A stretch of 64,000 nt of DNA from Tannerellaceae bacterium (GTDB taxonomy: Bacteria > Bacteroidota > Bacteroidia > Bacteroidales > Tannerellaceae): positions 107,867-171,866 of the forward strand of contig JAIRRS010000112.1 of NCBI GenBank assembly GCA_031255855.1. The letters run 5' to 3'. Below the pieces are notes generated by a model, which was given only the letters and a program-made list of their open reading frames with translations, searched no databases and was not told the origin of the DNA. Within the stretch, counting starts at the first letter, position 1. Each line of letters starts with the position of its first letter. A program made the translations under genes and the position numbers. Positions 45,893-56,366 of this stretch are shown piece after piece.

Positions 45893-48046
45893 ATGAGGTA
45901 TTCCTTATATATATACATAGCCGTTTTGGGGGTAATTGTGGCAGATTCGGTATCTGCTCAAGGGCGCGGAGAAAGTAGCCGGGGCGGTTTTTCCTTGTCC
46001 AGTCGGTCGTCTTCTCAGGAAATACCCGACAGTTTATTAGTGGGCGACAGCGCCGCTTTACAGTCTAAACGCCTCACTGTTTATCGCCTTACACCCTATA
46101 TCGGCGATTCTTATGATGCACCCATGGATACCAATCACTTTAATTTCGGAAACAGCACGTTGGTGGAAGCTAAATCTGTAGCTGTCGGTTATCTGGGCAA
46201 CTTGGGCTCTCCGACACAAACCAAAATATTTTCAGAACGAAAAGAATCCCGGGATTTTATTTTCGCGGACGCTTACGATTATTATATAACAACTCCCGAG
46301 AACGCCTGTTTTTACGATACAAAACTCCCTTACACAAACATCATGTTTGCCCAAAGCGGAGCCTCCATAAAACGAGAAGACCAACTGAAAGGCGTATTGA
46401 CCTGGAACTTCGGGAAAAAAGTAAATATAGGCGGAGAAATAGATTATATATATAGCCGCGGGCAATACCGTTCGAACGGAAACAGCTTGCTCAGCTATCG
46501 CCTTTTCGGAAGTTACCGTTCGGACAAATATGAATTAAATGCTTATTTAAGCAATTTCAATTTCGTCAATTATGAGAACGGAGGTTTAACGAATGACAAC
46601 TACATACTTAATCCTGAACAATATAACCCGGGAGGAAGAGGCACTTTGGATAGAAAAAGTTTTCCGGTGAGGTATTATGATACATGGAACCGTATACGCG
46701 GGAAACAATATTTCCTTACCCATCGTTATAATTTAGGTTTCTACAAGGAATTGGAAAAGACAGACGAAGAAGGAAACCCGCTTGAGGTCTATGTGCCCGT
46801 TTCCAGTATTATTCATACCATCCATTATGAAGACAACAGCCGCAGGTTTATTTCCAATATAGATATTGATAGCGCTTATTTGGCGCCAGCCGCAGGCGTT
46901 ACCGTTTATAATCCGAATCAACGAAAGCTGGAAAATGTATTTGGCCTTGATGCCGGTTTGAATGATGTTGCTTCCGCTTGGAATTTAAAGAATACGTTTG
47001 CCCTTTCACTTAGAGAAGGCTTTCAAGACTGGGTGAAGTTCGGGCTGACGGCGTTTGCGAGATTTGAAAAACGGAGATTCAAACTGCCCGCAGCCATCGA
47101 AGGACTCACCTACGACAGGATTCAGGGAAGCGGAGTTAACCCCAAACCGGCTACGTTGGATTTTCCACTGGCCAAAATATATGATGAATTTTCCACTTAC
47201 CTGGGAGGAGAATTATCCAAAAGAAGAGGTTCATTGTTGACTTACAATGCCCGGGGGGAACTATGCCTGGTTGGAAACGATTTGGGAGAATTCCGTATTG
47301 ATGGAGAATTAGGAACCACCTTCCCTTTATTCGGAAAAGAAGCATCTATAAAAGCTAACGGATATATACGAAATGTCACTCCGGCTATTTATCAACAGTA
47401 TAACCATTCCCGTTATTACTGGTGGGATCCCGGCATACCGGAAAACAATACACCCAAGTTGAAGAATACACAACAATTCCATGCCGGGGGCGAAGTATAC
47501 CTGGCTTCTACGCAAACCACTCTGTCGGCCGGGGTAGAGAGTATACAAAACTATGTATATTTCGACATTGATGGATATCCCAGACAACATGGCTCTAATT
47601 TGCAGGTTATATCTGCCCGGTTGAAACAAGATTTCAAATACAAAGCGTTGGGTTGGGAAAATGAGGCCGTTTATCAGTTGAGTAGCGACAAAGATATCAT
47701 TCCGCTCCCCGACTTCAGCGTGTATTCAAACATATATGTACACTTTAAACTGGCCAAAGTATTGACGGTTCAGTTTGGCGCGGATGTTCATTACCATACC
47801 CAATATTACGCTCCATATTACGAACCCGCCACCCAGCAATTCCAGTTGCAGAATGAAAAGAAGATAGGAAATTACCCGTTGTTGAATGGATACGTGAACT
47901 TCCACTTAAAACAAGCCCGGTTTTTCGTGATGGGGTATAACCTGGGTTCCCTTTTTATTGACCAACCCGAATACTTCTCATTGTATCATTATCCTCTCAA
48001 CCCCATGGTCCTTAAAATGGGTATTTCAGTTGTATTCAATAATTAA
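45893..48046 (+). CDS. Putative outer-membrane porin (Porin_10 family)
   Basis: The 717-residue protein starts MRYSLYIYIAVLGVIVADSV with cleavage likely after VSA, before QGRGESS. The mature protein begins with a Ser/Arg-rich linker and continues as an antiparallel beta-barrel rich in aromatic strand ends; it matches the Bacteroidetes putative porin family Porin_10. Recognisable stretches are SVAVGYLGNLGSPTQTKIF and KGVLTWNFGKKVNIGGEIDY. A GTG 15 codons upstream is open but precedes the -7 element, so the ATG at 45893 is preferred. The next gene starts 6 bp after the stop. Cargo unknown. Confidence 0.82.
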   Translation: MRYSLYIYIAVLGVIVADSVSAQGRGESSRGGFSLSSRSSSQEIPDSLLVGDSAALQSKRLTVYRLTPYIGDSYDAPMDTNHFNFGNSTLVEAKSVAVGYLGNLGSPTQTKIFSERKESRDFIFADAYDYYITTPENACFYDTKLPYTNIMFAQSGASIKREDQLKGVLTWNFGKKVNIGGEIDYIYSRGQYRSNGNSLLSYRLFGSYRSDKYELNAYLSNFNFVNYENGGLTNDNYILNPEQYNPGGRGTLDRKSFPVRYYDTWNRIRGKQYFLTHRYNLGFYKELEKTDEEGNPLEVYVPVSSIIHTIHYEDNSRRFISNIDIDSAYLAPAAGVTVYNPNQRKLENVFGLDAGLNDVASAWNLKNTFALSLREGFQDWVKFGLTAFARFEKRRFKLPAAIEGLTYDRIQGSGVNPKPATLDFPLAKIYDEFSTYLGGELSKRRGSLLTYNARGELCLVGNDLGEFRIDGELGTTFPLFGKEASIKANGYIRNVTPAIYQQYNHSRYYWWDPGIPENNTPKLKNTQQFHAGGEVYLASTQTTLSAGVESIQNYVYFDIDGYPRQHGSNLQVISARLKQDFKYKALGWENEAVYQLSSDKDIIPLPDFSVYSNIYVHFKLAKVLTVQFGADVHYHTQYYAPYYEPATQQFQLQNEKKIGNYPLLNGYVNFHLKQARFFVMGYNLGSLFIDQPEYFSLYHYPLNPMVLKMGISVVFNN

Positions 48047-48051
48047 TCATT

Positions 48052-48891
48052 ATGAAATCCCACAAATTACTTATTCTCTATCTGGCCTTACTGTTGTTGG
48101 CCGTATCAACTATGGTTGGTATATGGTGGTCTAACCACAACAAAAATCAAAAGAACCCACTTCGAGATTATGCTGAAATCAAAGCCGAAGGCATACTGCG
48201 TATTATAACGGAATACAGCCCTTCCGATTATTTTATAATAGGCGACACGATAGAAGGGTTCCAATACGAATTAAGCCAGGCAATCGCGCATATGTCGGGT
48301 CTGGAAGTTCAAACACAGTTGGAAATGAGCCTGTCTGAAAGCTTCAAAGCATTAGATGCCAACGCGTGTGATATCATTGCCCGTAATATCCCTGTCACGA
48401 GTGAAATCAGGGAGGATTACCTTTTTACCGACCCTATTGTTATGAACAAGCAAATACTTGTCCAACGGACAAGCGAAGCTAACAAAGGTATAGAACCCAT
48501 TCGCAACCAACTGGATTTGGCAAAAAAAACCATCTATGTCCCCGTCAACTCCCCTGCCCTTCTTCGCCTGCAACATCTGGAAAATGAAATTGGCGACACG
48601 ATCCTTATTGTGGAAGACCCTGCCTATTCATCCGAACAACTAGCCATCATGGTGGCGAAGGGAGATATAGATTATGCCGTATGCGACTTGCAAGCCGCCA
48701 ATATCTTCAAAAAGAACTTACCTGAAATAGATATCGATACAGATATAAGTTTCACCCAATTGCAGGCTTGGGCAATAAGGAAAGACGCTGTCGCATTGGT
48801 TGATAGCTTAAATAGCTGGCTGAAAAGAATACGGGAAGACGGTTTGTATGACAAGATATATCAACGCTATTATGACAATCTACGCAAATAA
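48052..48891 (+). CDS. Membrane-anchored solute-binding (SBP_bac_3) protein, MltF-like without lytic domain
   Basis: The 279-residue protein has one N-terminal helix (LLILYLALLLLAVSTMVGIW) and then a periplasmic type 3 solute-binding domain: GILRIITEYSPSDYF, FQYELSQAIAHMSGLEV, CDIIARNIPVTSEIREDYLF and the second-lobe KKTIYVPVNSPALLRL. The layout resembles the N-terminal half of MltF lytic transglycosylases, but the SLT domain is absent. It follows the porin gene by 5 bp, so the pair probably shares a transcript. It could sense or hand over a small ligand; no ABC transporter lies nearby. Confidence 0.75.
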   Translation: MKSHKLLILYLALLLLAVSTMVGIWWSNHNKNQKNPLRDYAEIKAEGILRIITEYSPSDYFIIGDTIEGFQYELSQAIAHMSGLEVQTQLEMSLSESFKALDANACDIIARNIPVTSEIREDYLFTDPIVMNKQILVQRTSEANKGIEPIRNQLDLAKKTIYVPVNSPALLRLQHLENEIGDTILIVEDPAYSSEQLAIMVAKGDIDYAVCDLQAANIFKKNLPEIDIDTDISFTQLQAWAIRKDAVALVDSLNSWLKRIREDGLYDKIYQRYYDNLRK

Positions 48892-48936
48892 TTCATAATT
48901 ATTAACTACTTTTACGCGCAATTTTTGTATTAAAGG

Positions 48937-50205
48937 ATGAAATTTGACGAACTAAATCTGGAAGATGCTATTTTAGATGGCCTTGATGCCATGAACTTCC
49001 AGGAAACAACACCTATCCAGGAATTAACGATTCCGGTTATATTAGAAGGCAAGGACATTATTGCTTGCGCGCAGACAGGTACGGGGAAAACGGCAGCCTA
49101 CGTCTTGCCGCTTATCAATGAATTGAGTAAAGGAGGTTTTCCGGAACATACGGTAAATGCTGTTATCATGGCTCCTACCCGCGAACTTGCGCAACAGATA
49201 GACCAACAGATAGAAGGATTTTCATATTTTATACCTGTTTCCGCCGTAGCCGTATATGGTGGTACGGATGGTATTGCCTGGGAACAACAAAAAAAAGGGC
49301 TGGAATCGGGAGCCGATATTGTAATTGCCACTCCCGGCCGCTTGTTGTCCCATATCAAATTAGGAACAGTGGATTTATCACATGCTTCTTTCTTTGTTTT
49401 GGACGAAGCCGACCGTATGCTGGATATGGGTTTTTACGACGACATTATGCAAGTCCATAAATTATTGCCTCCTTCCTGCCAGGTTATTATGTTTTCGGCC
49501 ACAATGCCCCCTAAAATCCGGACACTGGCCAAAACGATACTAAAAGATCCTGAAGAAATAAAAGTGGCCATCTCGCGTCCGCCGGATACGATTATGCAAA
49601 CAGCTTACATCTGTCATGATACTCAAAAACTGAAAATATTAGAAGATTTATTCTCGAAAAACCGTCCGCAAAGGGTTATTATCTTTTCATCTTCTAAAAT
49701 GAAAGTGAAAGAATTAGCGTCTACTTTAAAACGAATGAAGTTTAATGTTGCCGCCATGCATTCCGATTTGGAACAGTCACAGCGGGAAGAGGTAATGAAA
49801 GAGTTTAAAAACGGACATATTGATATTTTAGTCGCGACCGATGTTGTCGCGAGAGGGATTGACATCAATGATATCAAACTGGTGATTAATTTTGACATCC
49901 CCCATGACCCTGAAGATTATGTCCACCGGATAGGCCGAACCGCAAGGGGAACTAATGGTGAAGGGCTTGCCATTACATTCGTATCCATTGAAGAACAAGC
50001 GCCATTCAAACGTATTGAGACGTTTTTGGATAAGACCATCTATAAAATACCCATCGACCCAAAATTCGGAGAAGCGCCACCATATGAACCCGGCAAACAT
50101 ACCCATACCGGTAAATGGAAAGGGCGTTCACGAAGAGGTAGACCCCCCGGTTTTAAAAACAATAAAACAATTAAAAACTCCCCCAGTGGCTCCTCCAAAC
50201 ATTGA
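48937..50205 (+). CDS. DEAD-box RNA helicase
   Basis: The 422-residue ATP-dependent RNA helicase of the RhlE/CshA-like group has a Q motif (TTPIQELTIP), Walker A AQTGTGKT (45-52), ATPGRLL, DEAD at 156-159 in FVLDEADRMLDMGF, MFSATMPP, and HRIGRTARG. After the helicase core a basic Arg/Lys/Gly-rich tail (GKWKGRSRRGRPPGFKNNK) probably binds RNA non-specifically. A second helicase with DEFD is at 13580, so the genome has at least two. It is followed by the M3 peptidase after 38 bp. Confidence 0.94.
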   Translation: MKFDELNLEDAILDGLDAMNFQETTPIQELTIPVILEGKDIIACAQTGTGKTAAYVLPLINELSKGGFPEHTVNAVIMAPTRELAQQIDQQIEGFSYFIPVSAVAVYGGTDGIAWEQQKKGLESGADIVIATPGRLLSHIKLGTVDLSHASFFVLDEADRMLDMGFYDDIMQVHKLLPPSCQVIMFSATMPPKIRTLAKTILKDPEEIKVAISRPPDTIMQTAYICHDTQKLKILEDLFSKNRPQRVIIFSSSKMKVKELASTLKRMKFNVAAMHSDLEQSQREEVMKEFKNGHIDILVATDVVARGIDINDIKLVINFDIPHDPEDYVHRIGRTARGTNGEGLAITFVSIEEQAPFKRIETFLDKTIYKIPIDPKFGEAPPYEPGKHTHTGKWKGRSRRGRPPGFKNNKTIKNSPSGSSKH

Positions 50206-50243
50206 TTTTTTATAAAAATACCTATTTGCTAATTTTTAATCTC

Positions 50244-52346
50244 ATGAAAAGAAGTATATATATAATTATATTGTCATTAATTACGCTAGTTATGATACAG
50301 GCAAAAAATAATCCGTTGTTGCAAAAATACCAAACGCCATTTGATACGCCCCCGTTTGATATAATTAAAACCGAACATTATGAACCAGCCTTCGACGAGG
50401 CTATCAAGCAACTAAAAAATGAAATAAATGATATTGTCAATAATCCCGACAAACCAACATTGGAAAATACAATCGTGGCATTGGAAAGAAGCGGGATATT
50501 GCTCGACAGGGTAAGTTCAGCGTTTTTTAATGTATTAAATGCCGAAGGAAATGATGAAATGATGGATATCTCCCAACGTGTTTCTCCAAAACTTACGGAA
50601 AGTTCAAACAATATCTATTTAAACGAAACGCTTTTTGAACGTGTAAAAAAAGTATATAAGCAAAAAGACAAGCTCAGCCTATCGGTTGAAGACGCCCGGT
50701 TGCTGGAAGAAACATACGATTCGTTTATTGTACAAGGAGCCGACTTAAGCAAAGAAGATAAAGAAAAGTACCGCAAACTAAGTACGGATTTGGGCTTGTT
50801 ATCCCTCCGGTTCGAACAAAACGCATTGAAAGACAAAAACCGTTTTGAAATGCTTCTGACGGATGAAAGTCAATTGTCCGGTCTTCCGGAAAGCATTCGC
50901 GACGCAGCTTCCACCCTAGCAAAAGGAAGTGACAAAGACGGATGGCTGTTCACTCTGTCTGCCCCAAGTTATATACCCTTTATGCGTTATTCGGATATTC
51001 GGGAACTTCGCGAAAAAATGTATCGTGAATATATGAGCGTCGGAAACAAAGACGACGAATACGACAATCAGGAAATCATAAGACAAATCGTAAACAAACG
51101 TCTCGAACTTGCCCAGCTAGTAGGATATGATAATTATGCCGAATACATACTAAAACATACAATGGCAAAGAATCCGGCAAATGTGTATAATTTGCTTGAC
51201 CAATTGTTGGATGCCTATAAACCGGCCGCCATCGACGAGTATAATGCAGTAAAAGATTTCGCTTTAACGATTGAAAAGGCAAACTTGACCGATATCATGC
51301 CTTGGGATTGGAGCTATTATTCCGAAAAACTAAAAGACACGCGTTTTAAAGTGAACGATGAAATGACAAGGCCCTATTTCGAGCTTGAAAACGTAAAAAA
51401 GGCAATATTCGGCCTTGCAACACAATTATACGGCATCACCTTCAGGCAGAATAAAGAAATACCCGTTTACCATCCTGAAGTAAATGCCTATGAAATATAC
51501 GATGAAAATGGTGAATACCTTGCTATCTTGTATACGGATTTCCACCCCCGGAAAGGAAAACAATCCGGCGCCTGGATGAATTCAATCCGCCCTCAGTCCA
51601 AAGGAATTAAAGAATATGGAGGTCGCCCGCAAGTTATTATTGTAATGAATTTCACCCGTCCTACCGAAACGAAACCATCTCTTCTTTCATTCGACGAAGT
51701 AAACACGTTTTTGCACGAATTTGGGCATGCGCTACATGGTATTTTGTCTGACGGGACATACACATTACTGACCGGAACGAATGTATACCGGGATTTCGTG
51801 GAACTACCTTCGCAGATAATGGAAAACTGGCTGACAGAAAAAGAATTTCTCGACCAAATAGCCATCCATTATCAAACCGGCGAAAAAATACCTCACGAAT
51901 GGGTGCGTAACCTGGTAGACGCGTCTAATTTCAATACCGGTTATTTATGTTGCCGCCAACTTAGTTTCGGGTTACTGGATATGGCATGGCACACAATAAC
52001 CAGCCCTTTTGATGGCAACGTAGTTGAATTTGAACGAAAAGCCTGGGCTTCCGCCGTTATCCTTCCCGAAGTCAAAGAGACATTGATGAGTAGCAGTTTC
52101 GGACATATTTTCGCAGGAGGCTATGCCGCCGGTTATTATGGATATAAATGGGCGGAAGTACTGGATGCCGACGCATTCTCCGTATTCAAAGCAAAAGGGA
52201 TTTTCAATAAAGAGGTAGCTAAATCATTCCGTGACAACATCCTGTCGAAAGGAGGAAGTGAAGACCCGGAAATATTATATGAACGTTTCAGAGGACAAAA
52301 GCCAACCATTGATGCCCTGCTGATTAGGAACGGTATTAAAAAATAA
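50244..52346 (+). CDS. M3 family metallopeptidase (peptidyl-dipeptidase Dcp-like), exported
   Basis: The 700-residue zinc peptidase is of the thimet oligopeptidase/Dcp family. A Sec signal is seen in MKRSIYIIILSLITLVMIQA before KNNPLLQKY, so it acts in the periplasm. The zinc motif is FLHEFGHALHG (HExxH) and the more distant Glu lies in the helix after it. Further signatures are NPLLQKYQTPFDTPPFD and the C-terminal FGHIFAGGYAAGYYGYKWAEV. The ATG at 50244 was chosen because upstream codons precede the signal peptide. It would cleave dipeptides from peptides taken into the periplasm. Confidence 0.93.
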   Translation: MKRSIYIIILSLITLVMIQAKNNPLLQKYQTPFDTPPFDIIKTEHYEPAFDEAIKQLKNEINDIVNNPDKPTLENTIVALERSGILLDRVSSAFFNVLNAEGNDEMMDISQRVSPKLTESSNNIYLNETLFERVKKVYKQKDKLSLSVEDARLLEETYDSFIVQGADLSKEDKEKYRKLSTDLGLLSLRFEQNALKDKNRFEMLLTDESQLSGLPESIRDAASTLAKGSDKDGWLFTLSAPSYIPFMRYSDIRELREKMYREYMSVGNKDDEYDNQEIIRQIVNKRLELAQLVGYDNYAEYILKHTMAKNPANVYNLLDQLLDAYKPAAIDEYNAVKDFALTIEKANLTDIMPWDWSYYSEKLKDTRFKVNDEMTRPYFELENVKKAIFGLATQLYGITFRQNKEIPVYHPEVNAYEIYDENGEYLAILYTDFHPRKGKQSGAWMNSIRPQSKGIKEYGGRPQVIIVMNFTRPTETKPSLLSFDEVNTFLHEFGHALHGILSDGTYTLLTGTNVYRDFVELPSQIMENWLTEKEFLDQIAIHYQTGEKIPHEWVRNLVDASNFNTGYLCCRQLSFGLLDMAWHTITSPFDGNVVEFERKAWASAVILPEVKETLMSSSFGHIFAGGYAAGYYGYKWAEVLDADAFSVFKAKGIFNKEVAKSFRDNILSKGGSEDPEILYERFRGQKPTIDALLIRNGIKK

Positions 52347-52410
52347 ATCGAAACAGACAAGATATAAGCCAAATATAATTACTTTTGTGTCTTGAAATAG
52401 CAAAAAAGAC

Positions 52411-52839
52411 ATGCAGGAAAAGAACGACAAGCAATATGAATTAGACAAACGTTACCTTCGGATGGCAATGATTTGGGGAGAAAATTCATATTGCATACGT
52501 CGTAAAGTAGGTGCTTTAATTGTTAAAGATAATATGATTATCTCTGATGGTTTCAATGGTACCCCCTCAGGATTTGAAAATATTTGCGAAGATGAAAATA
52601 ATGTCACCAAACCTTACGTGTTGCATGCCGAAGCAAATGCGATTACCAAAGTAGCGGCATCTTCCAATAGTAGCAAAGGCGCTACTATTTACGTTACTTC
52701 CGCACCTTGCATTGAATGTGCAAAACTTATCATACAGTCAGGCATCAAACGAGTGGTTTATTCCGAAAAATACCGTGTGGAAGACGGCTGTAACCTTTTA
52801 GAACGCGCCGGTATTGTTTTAGATTATATTGAAATATAA
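52411..52839 (+). CDS. Deoxycytidylate deaminase family protein
   Basis: The 142-residue zinc enzyme converts dCMP to dUMP for thymidylate synthesis. The zinc and catalytic motif HAEANAI (about residues 71-77) and the CxxC in SAPCIECAKLI are present, with the substrate-site stretch FNGTPSGFENICED near the N-terminus. Length matches ComEB/dCMP deaminases of Bacteroidetes. A -7 element TACTTTTG at 52380-52387 precedes it. The S41 protease gene follows after 14 bp. Confidence 0.9.
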   Translation: MQEKNDKQYELDKRYLRMAMIWGENSYCIRRKVGALIVKDNMIISDGFNGTPSGFENICEDENNVTKPYVLHAEANAITKVAASSNSSKGATIYVTSAPCIECAKLIIQSGIKRVVYSEKYRVEDGCNLLERAGIVLDYIEI

Positions 52840-52853
52840 GAATATTCATAACA

Positions 52854-54521
52854 ATGATGATGGATAATAATAAAGAACTAACTAATAATAAAAAATTAAC
52901 TACTTGGCTTCCCGTAATTATTGCCGTAAGTATCGCTTTAGGCATATTTATAGGAAACTACTATCTTAATCGTAGCAACATTGACAAAAGTATCCGCCGA
53001 TCATATGGAAGCGGCAACAAAATCAATTATATCCTCGACATCATAAATGAACAATATGTTGACACCGTCGATATACCTGAATTGGTAGCAGGCGCCATCC
53101 CCAAAATATTCAGTGAATTAGATCCCCATTCGGTTTATATTCCGGCTGAAGACGCTGAAAGCGTAAAAGAAGAACTGGAAGGCTCTTTCAGTGGTATTGG
53201 TGTTTCGTTCAATATGCAAACCGATACGATATTGGTGATTAATGTAGTCTCAGGAGGGCCTTCCGAAAAAGCGGGTTTATTGCCTTTCGACAAAATTATA
53301 ACGATTAATGACTCCATCTTCTCAGGTAAAAAGATAGATCAAAACCAAGTAATGAAAAATCTCCGTGGAACCAAAAACAGTATTGTCAAGCTTGGTGTAA
53401 AACGGAAAGACAATCCCAACCTCATTTATTTCGATGTGACTCGCGGAGATGTGCCGGTTTATTCAGTCGACGTATTCTATGAAGTAAAGGAAGGTATAGG
53501 TTTCATTAAAATCTCCAAATTCGCGCGCAACACGTATAATGAATTCATTACCGCCATTGCCAAGTTAAAACAGGAAGGTTGTAATTCGTTTATTATTGAT
53601 TTACGGGGTAATTCAGGAGGTATAATGGAAGTGGCAATCAATATGGTAAACGAATTCATGCCGCAAGGAAAGCTTATCGTCTATACAGAAGGGAAAGCCT
53701 ATCCGCGAAGTGACGTTTATTCAAATGGGACAGGTACTTGCATGGAGAATCCTATTGTGATTTTAACCGACGAAGGTTCTGCCTCTGCAAGCGAGATATT
53801 CGCCGGAGCAATACAAGATAACGACAGGGGGCTGATTATCGGACGACGTACCTACGGTAAAGGATTGGTTCAGTCGCAAATAGCCTTGACCGACGGTTCG
53901 CAGCTACGTCTTACCATAGCCCGCTATTATACACCTTCGGGACGTTCTATCCAAAAAGAGTATGAAATGGGTAAAACAGAGGATTACGAGATGGATATCT
54001 ATAACCGCTACATGCATGGTGAATTTTATTCGGCCGACAGTATCAAGACAGATAATTTGCCAAAATATACCACGACGATAGGACGTACAGTATTCGGCGG
54101 GGGAGGTATTATGCCTGATATATTTATCCCAAGCGATACAAGCGGTATTACTTCGTATTTCAATAGCGTAGCCCGCAATTCGAATGTTTTATATTTGTAT
54201 GCGCTGGAGTATTCCGACAAGAATTTCGAAAAGCTGTCGTCTTTCGGCACTCGTCAGGAACTATATAAATATCTGACACAACAACCATTGGTGTCTGATT
54301 TTACTGATTTTGCAGTGACCAAAGGAATTAAGAAACGTCCGGCTCTAATTGAAATATCCGGAAGACTCATCGAAACCCATCTGATGGCTTATATTTCACG
54401 GAATTTCTTCGAAGAAGAAGGTTTTTATCCCATTTTTTATCGTGACGACGTAACCGTACTTCGTGCCATACAGGTAATTAATGAAGGCAAATCCATACCG
54501 CAAGAACCTTCGGACAGCTAA
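52854..54521 (+). CDS. S41 family carboxyl-terminal processing protease
   Basis: The 555-residue envelope protease has one N-terminal membrane helix (TTWLPVIIAVSIALGIFIG), a PDZ domain at about 105-190 (LEGSFSGIGVSFNMQTD, SEKAGLLPFDKIITINDS), and the tail-specific protease domain (about 200-370). The Ser/Lys dyad lies in TDEGSASASEIFAGA and RTYGKGLVQSQ, and FIIDLRGNSGGIMEVA is the family strand. A C-terminal region of about 150 residues follows, as in other Bacteroidetes CtpA-like enzymes. It trims periplasmic proteins; the substrate is not known. Confidence 0.93.
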   Translation: MMMDNNKELTNNKKLTTWLPVIIAVSIALGIFIGNYYLNRSNIDKSIRRSYGSGNKINYILDIINEQYVDTVDIPELVAGAIPKIFSELDPHSVYIPAEDAESVKEELEGSFSGIGVSFNMQTDTILVINVVSGGPSEKAGLLPFDKIITINDSIFSGKKIDQNQVMKNLRGTKNSIVKLGVKRKDNPNLIYFDVTRGDVPVYSVDVFYEVKEGIGFIKISKFARNTYNEFITAIAKLKQEGCNSFIIDLRGNSGGIMEVAINMVNEFMPQGKLIVYTEGKAYPRSDVYSNGTGTCMENPIVILTDEGSASASEIFAGAIQDNDRGLIIGRRTYGKGLVQSQIALTDGSQLRLTIARYYTPSGRSIQKEYEMGKTEDYEMDIYNRYMHGEFYSADSIKTDNLPKYTTTIGRTVFGGGGIMPDIFIPSDTSGITSYFNSVARNSNVLYLYALEYSDKNFEKLSSFGTRQELYKYLTQQPLVSDFTDFAVTKGIKKRPALIEISGRLIETHLMAYISRNFFEEEGFYPIFYRDDVTVLRAIQVINEGKSIPQEPSDS

Positions 54522-54608
54522 AGTCATCCAAAAGACAATTACTTAAAATCGGATAATATGCCGAATATATTTCACCATAATAATGTTTACTTCATTAATT
54601 TAAGACGT

Positions 54609-56327
54609 ATGAAAAGAGTCATGTACATGATGGCATTTGCCGTCGGGCTTATTTTTTTCCAAAGTTGTGTTGAAGCCGAGAATGTTCCTCTAGATAACAC
54701 TTCATTAATCCCCGCCCCTTACCATCTTACCGGCAAAAGTGGCTCTCCTTTTATCTTAGATGAATCAACTACAATTACCTATTCAGACGCGTCACTTCAA
54801 GAGGTTGCCCATTTACTTTCCGGACATTTAAGTAAAGAAACCGGATTGCCGTTGAAAGTAGAAAACACTCCGTCGGCTGCAAAATCAAAATCCATTCATC
54901 TTAAAGTAGCTCCGGCAATCAATGCATTGGAGCCTCTCCCCCAGCCTATCGGCATAAGTGCCAAAGACGGTAATCCCAAGGATGAGTTCTATACATTATC
55001 CGTTTCTTCAAACAAGATTGAAATTGCTTCAACTGCTATTGAAGGTGTTTACAGAGGTATCAGTTCCTTACGCCAAATAGTAAACGGCAGTACGAAGGAT
55101 GCTAATTCTTTTCAAATTGTTTCCCGGGAAATGATTGACGGTCCGAAATTCGCATGGAGAGGAATTTCTTTCGATGTTTCAAGATGTTTTTTCGACATGC
55201 ATGAAGTGAAACAGATGATAGATATGCTTGCCCTATACAAAATGAATGTACTTCATTGGCATTTGACTGACAACCAGGGCTGGCGTGTGGAAATAAAAAA
55301 ATATCCGAAACTTACGGAAATCGGTAGCCAAATCCCGAACGGAAACCGTAAAGGGGGGTATTTTACACAGGAACAATACAAAGAAATCATTCAATATGCA
55401 GCAGACAGGTTTATCACCGTCGTTCCTGAAATCGACATGCCGGGACATACTGCTGCCGTATTTGCCTCTTATCCTGAATTAAAGAATGCCGTTAATCTTC
55501 AGAATATCAAATTTAATATTCCGGGACAGGCTTTAGGAGCCCTTGACCCTGACGACGAGAATACCATGGGCTTTGTTGAAGATGTATTGACTGAACTTGC
55601 TGCCATGACTCCGGGTAGCTATTTACATATTGGAGGAGACGAAACATTCGGCATGCCTGAAGATAAATTTATCATGTTTATAGACAAGGTTCGCCCGATG
55701 GTTCATAAATTAGGGAAAAAGATGGTTGGCTGGCAAGAAACATCCCGGGCATCTATCGGAAGCGGCGACCTGATCCAACATTGGATTTATCTGAATACAG
55801 AACAAGCCTTTGAAGAGAATGATAATTTGTCTTCAATGCTTTCGCCAGAATTTATTGAAATACTTAAATCGACTTTTGCCGAAGCGGCTCATGATGTGGA
55901 ACGCGCCCTTGGTAAAAATGCGCAAATAATAATGTCTCCATCAGGATTCGTTTATTTGGATCACAGCTATAAAGAAACAAGTACAGACCCTAACCAGCAA
56001 GCTGAAGCCGACCGCTTAGGTATGCCTGCTTATCCCAAACAAACAGTTGAAGAAATGTTCAATTGGAATCCAATAACGTTTAATCCATCAATAAAACCCG
56101 AAAATATAGCCGGTGTAGAATGTGCTATTTGGTGCGAAACAATCGAAAGTTTTTCCGATTTGCAATTTTTGGTTCTACCGAGATTATCGGGAGTGGCCGA
56201 AAAAGCTTGGAGTGATAACGGAACAGGCGATTGGAATGAATACCGCGTACGCTTAGGTTCCCAAGCTCCATTATGGCAACGTTTCGGATGGAATTATTTC
56301 AAATCATCATTGGTGGATTGGAAGTAA
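54609..56327 (+). CDS. Beta-N-acetylhexosaminidase (GH20), lipoprotein
   Basis: The 572-residue glycoside hydrolase of family 20 releases terminal GlcNAc or GalNAc. The signal peptide ends in the lipobox FFQSC at about residue 19, so it is a lipoprotein. The N-terminal GH20b domain is followed by the catalytic barrel, with RGISFDVSRCF, LHWHLTDNQGWRVEIKKYP, VVPEIDMPGHTAA and the catalytic Asp-Glu in HIGGDETFGMP. The segment EQAFEENDNLSSM replaces the usual substrate-side loop. The ATG at 54609 was chosen for the lipoprotein signal. It lies 39 bp upstream of the exported oxidoreductase. Confidence 0.93.
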   Translation: MKRVMYMMAFAVGLIFFQSCVEAENVPLDNTSLIPAPYHLTGKSGSPFILDESTTITYSDASLQEVAHLLSGHLSKETGLPLKVENTPSAAKSKSIHLKVAPAINALEPLPQPIGISAKDGNPKDEFYTLSVSSNKIEIASTAIEGVYRGISSLRQIVNGSTKDANSFQIVSREMIDGPKFAWRGISFDVSRCFFDMHEVKQMIDMLALYKMNVLHWHLTDNQGWRVEIKKYPKLTEIGSQIPNGNRKGGYFTQEQYKEIIQYAADRFITVVPEIDMPGHTAAVFASYPELKNAVNLQNIKFNIPGQALGALDPDDENTMGFVEDVLTELAAMTPGSYLHIGGDETFGMPEDKFIMFIDKVRPMVHKLGKKMVGWQETSRASIGSGDLIQHWIYLNTEQAFEENDNLSSMLSPEFIEILKSTFAEAAHDVERALGKNAQIIMSPSGFVYLDHSYKETSTDPNQQAEADRLGMPAYPKQTVEEMFNWNPITFNPSIKPENIAGVECAIWCETIESFSDLQFLVLPRLSGVAEKAWSDNGTGDWNEYRVRLGSQAPLWQRFGWNYFKSSLVDWK

Positions 56328-56366
56328 GCTGCTGAAAAAACAAAATATCCAATAGAAAAACATAAG

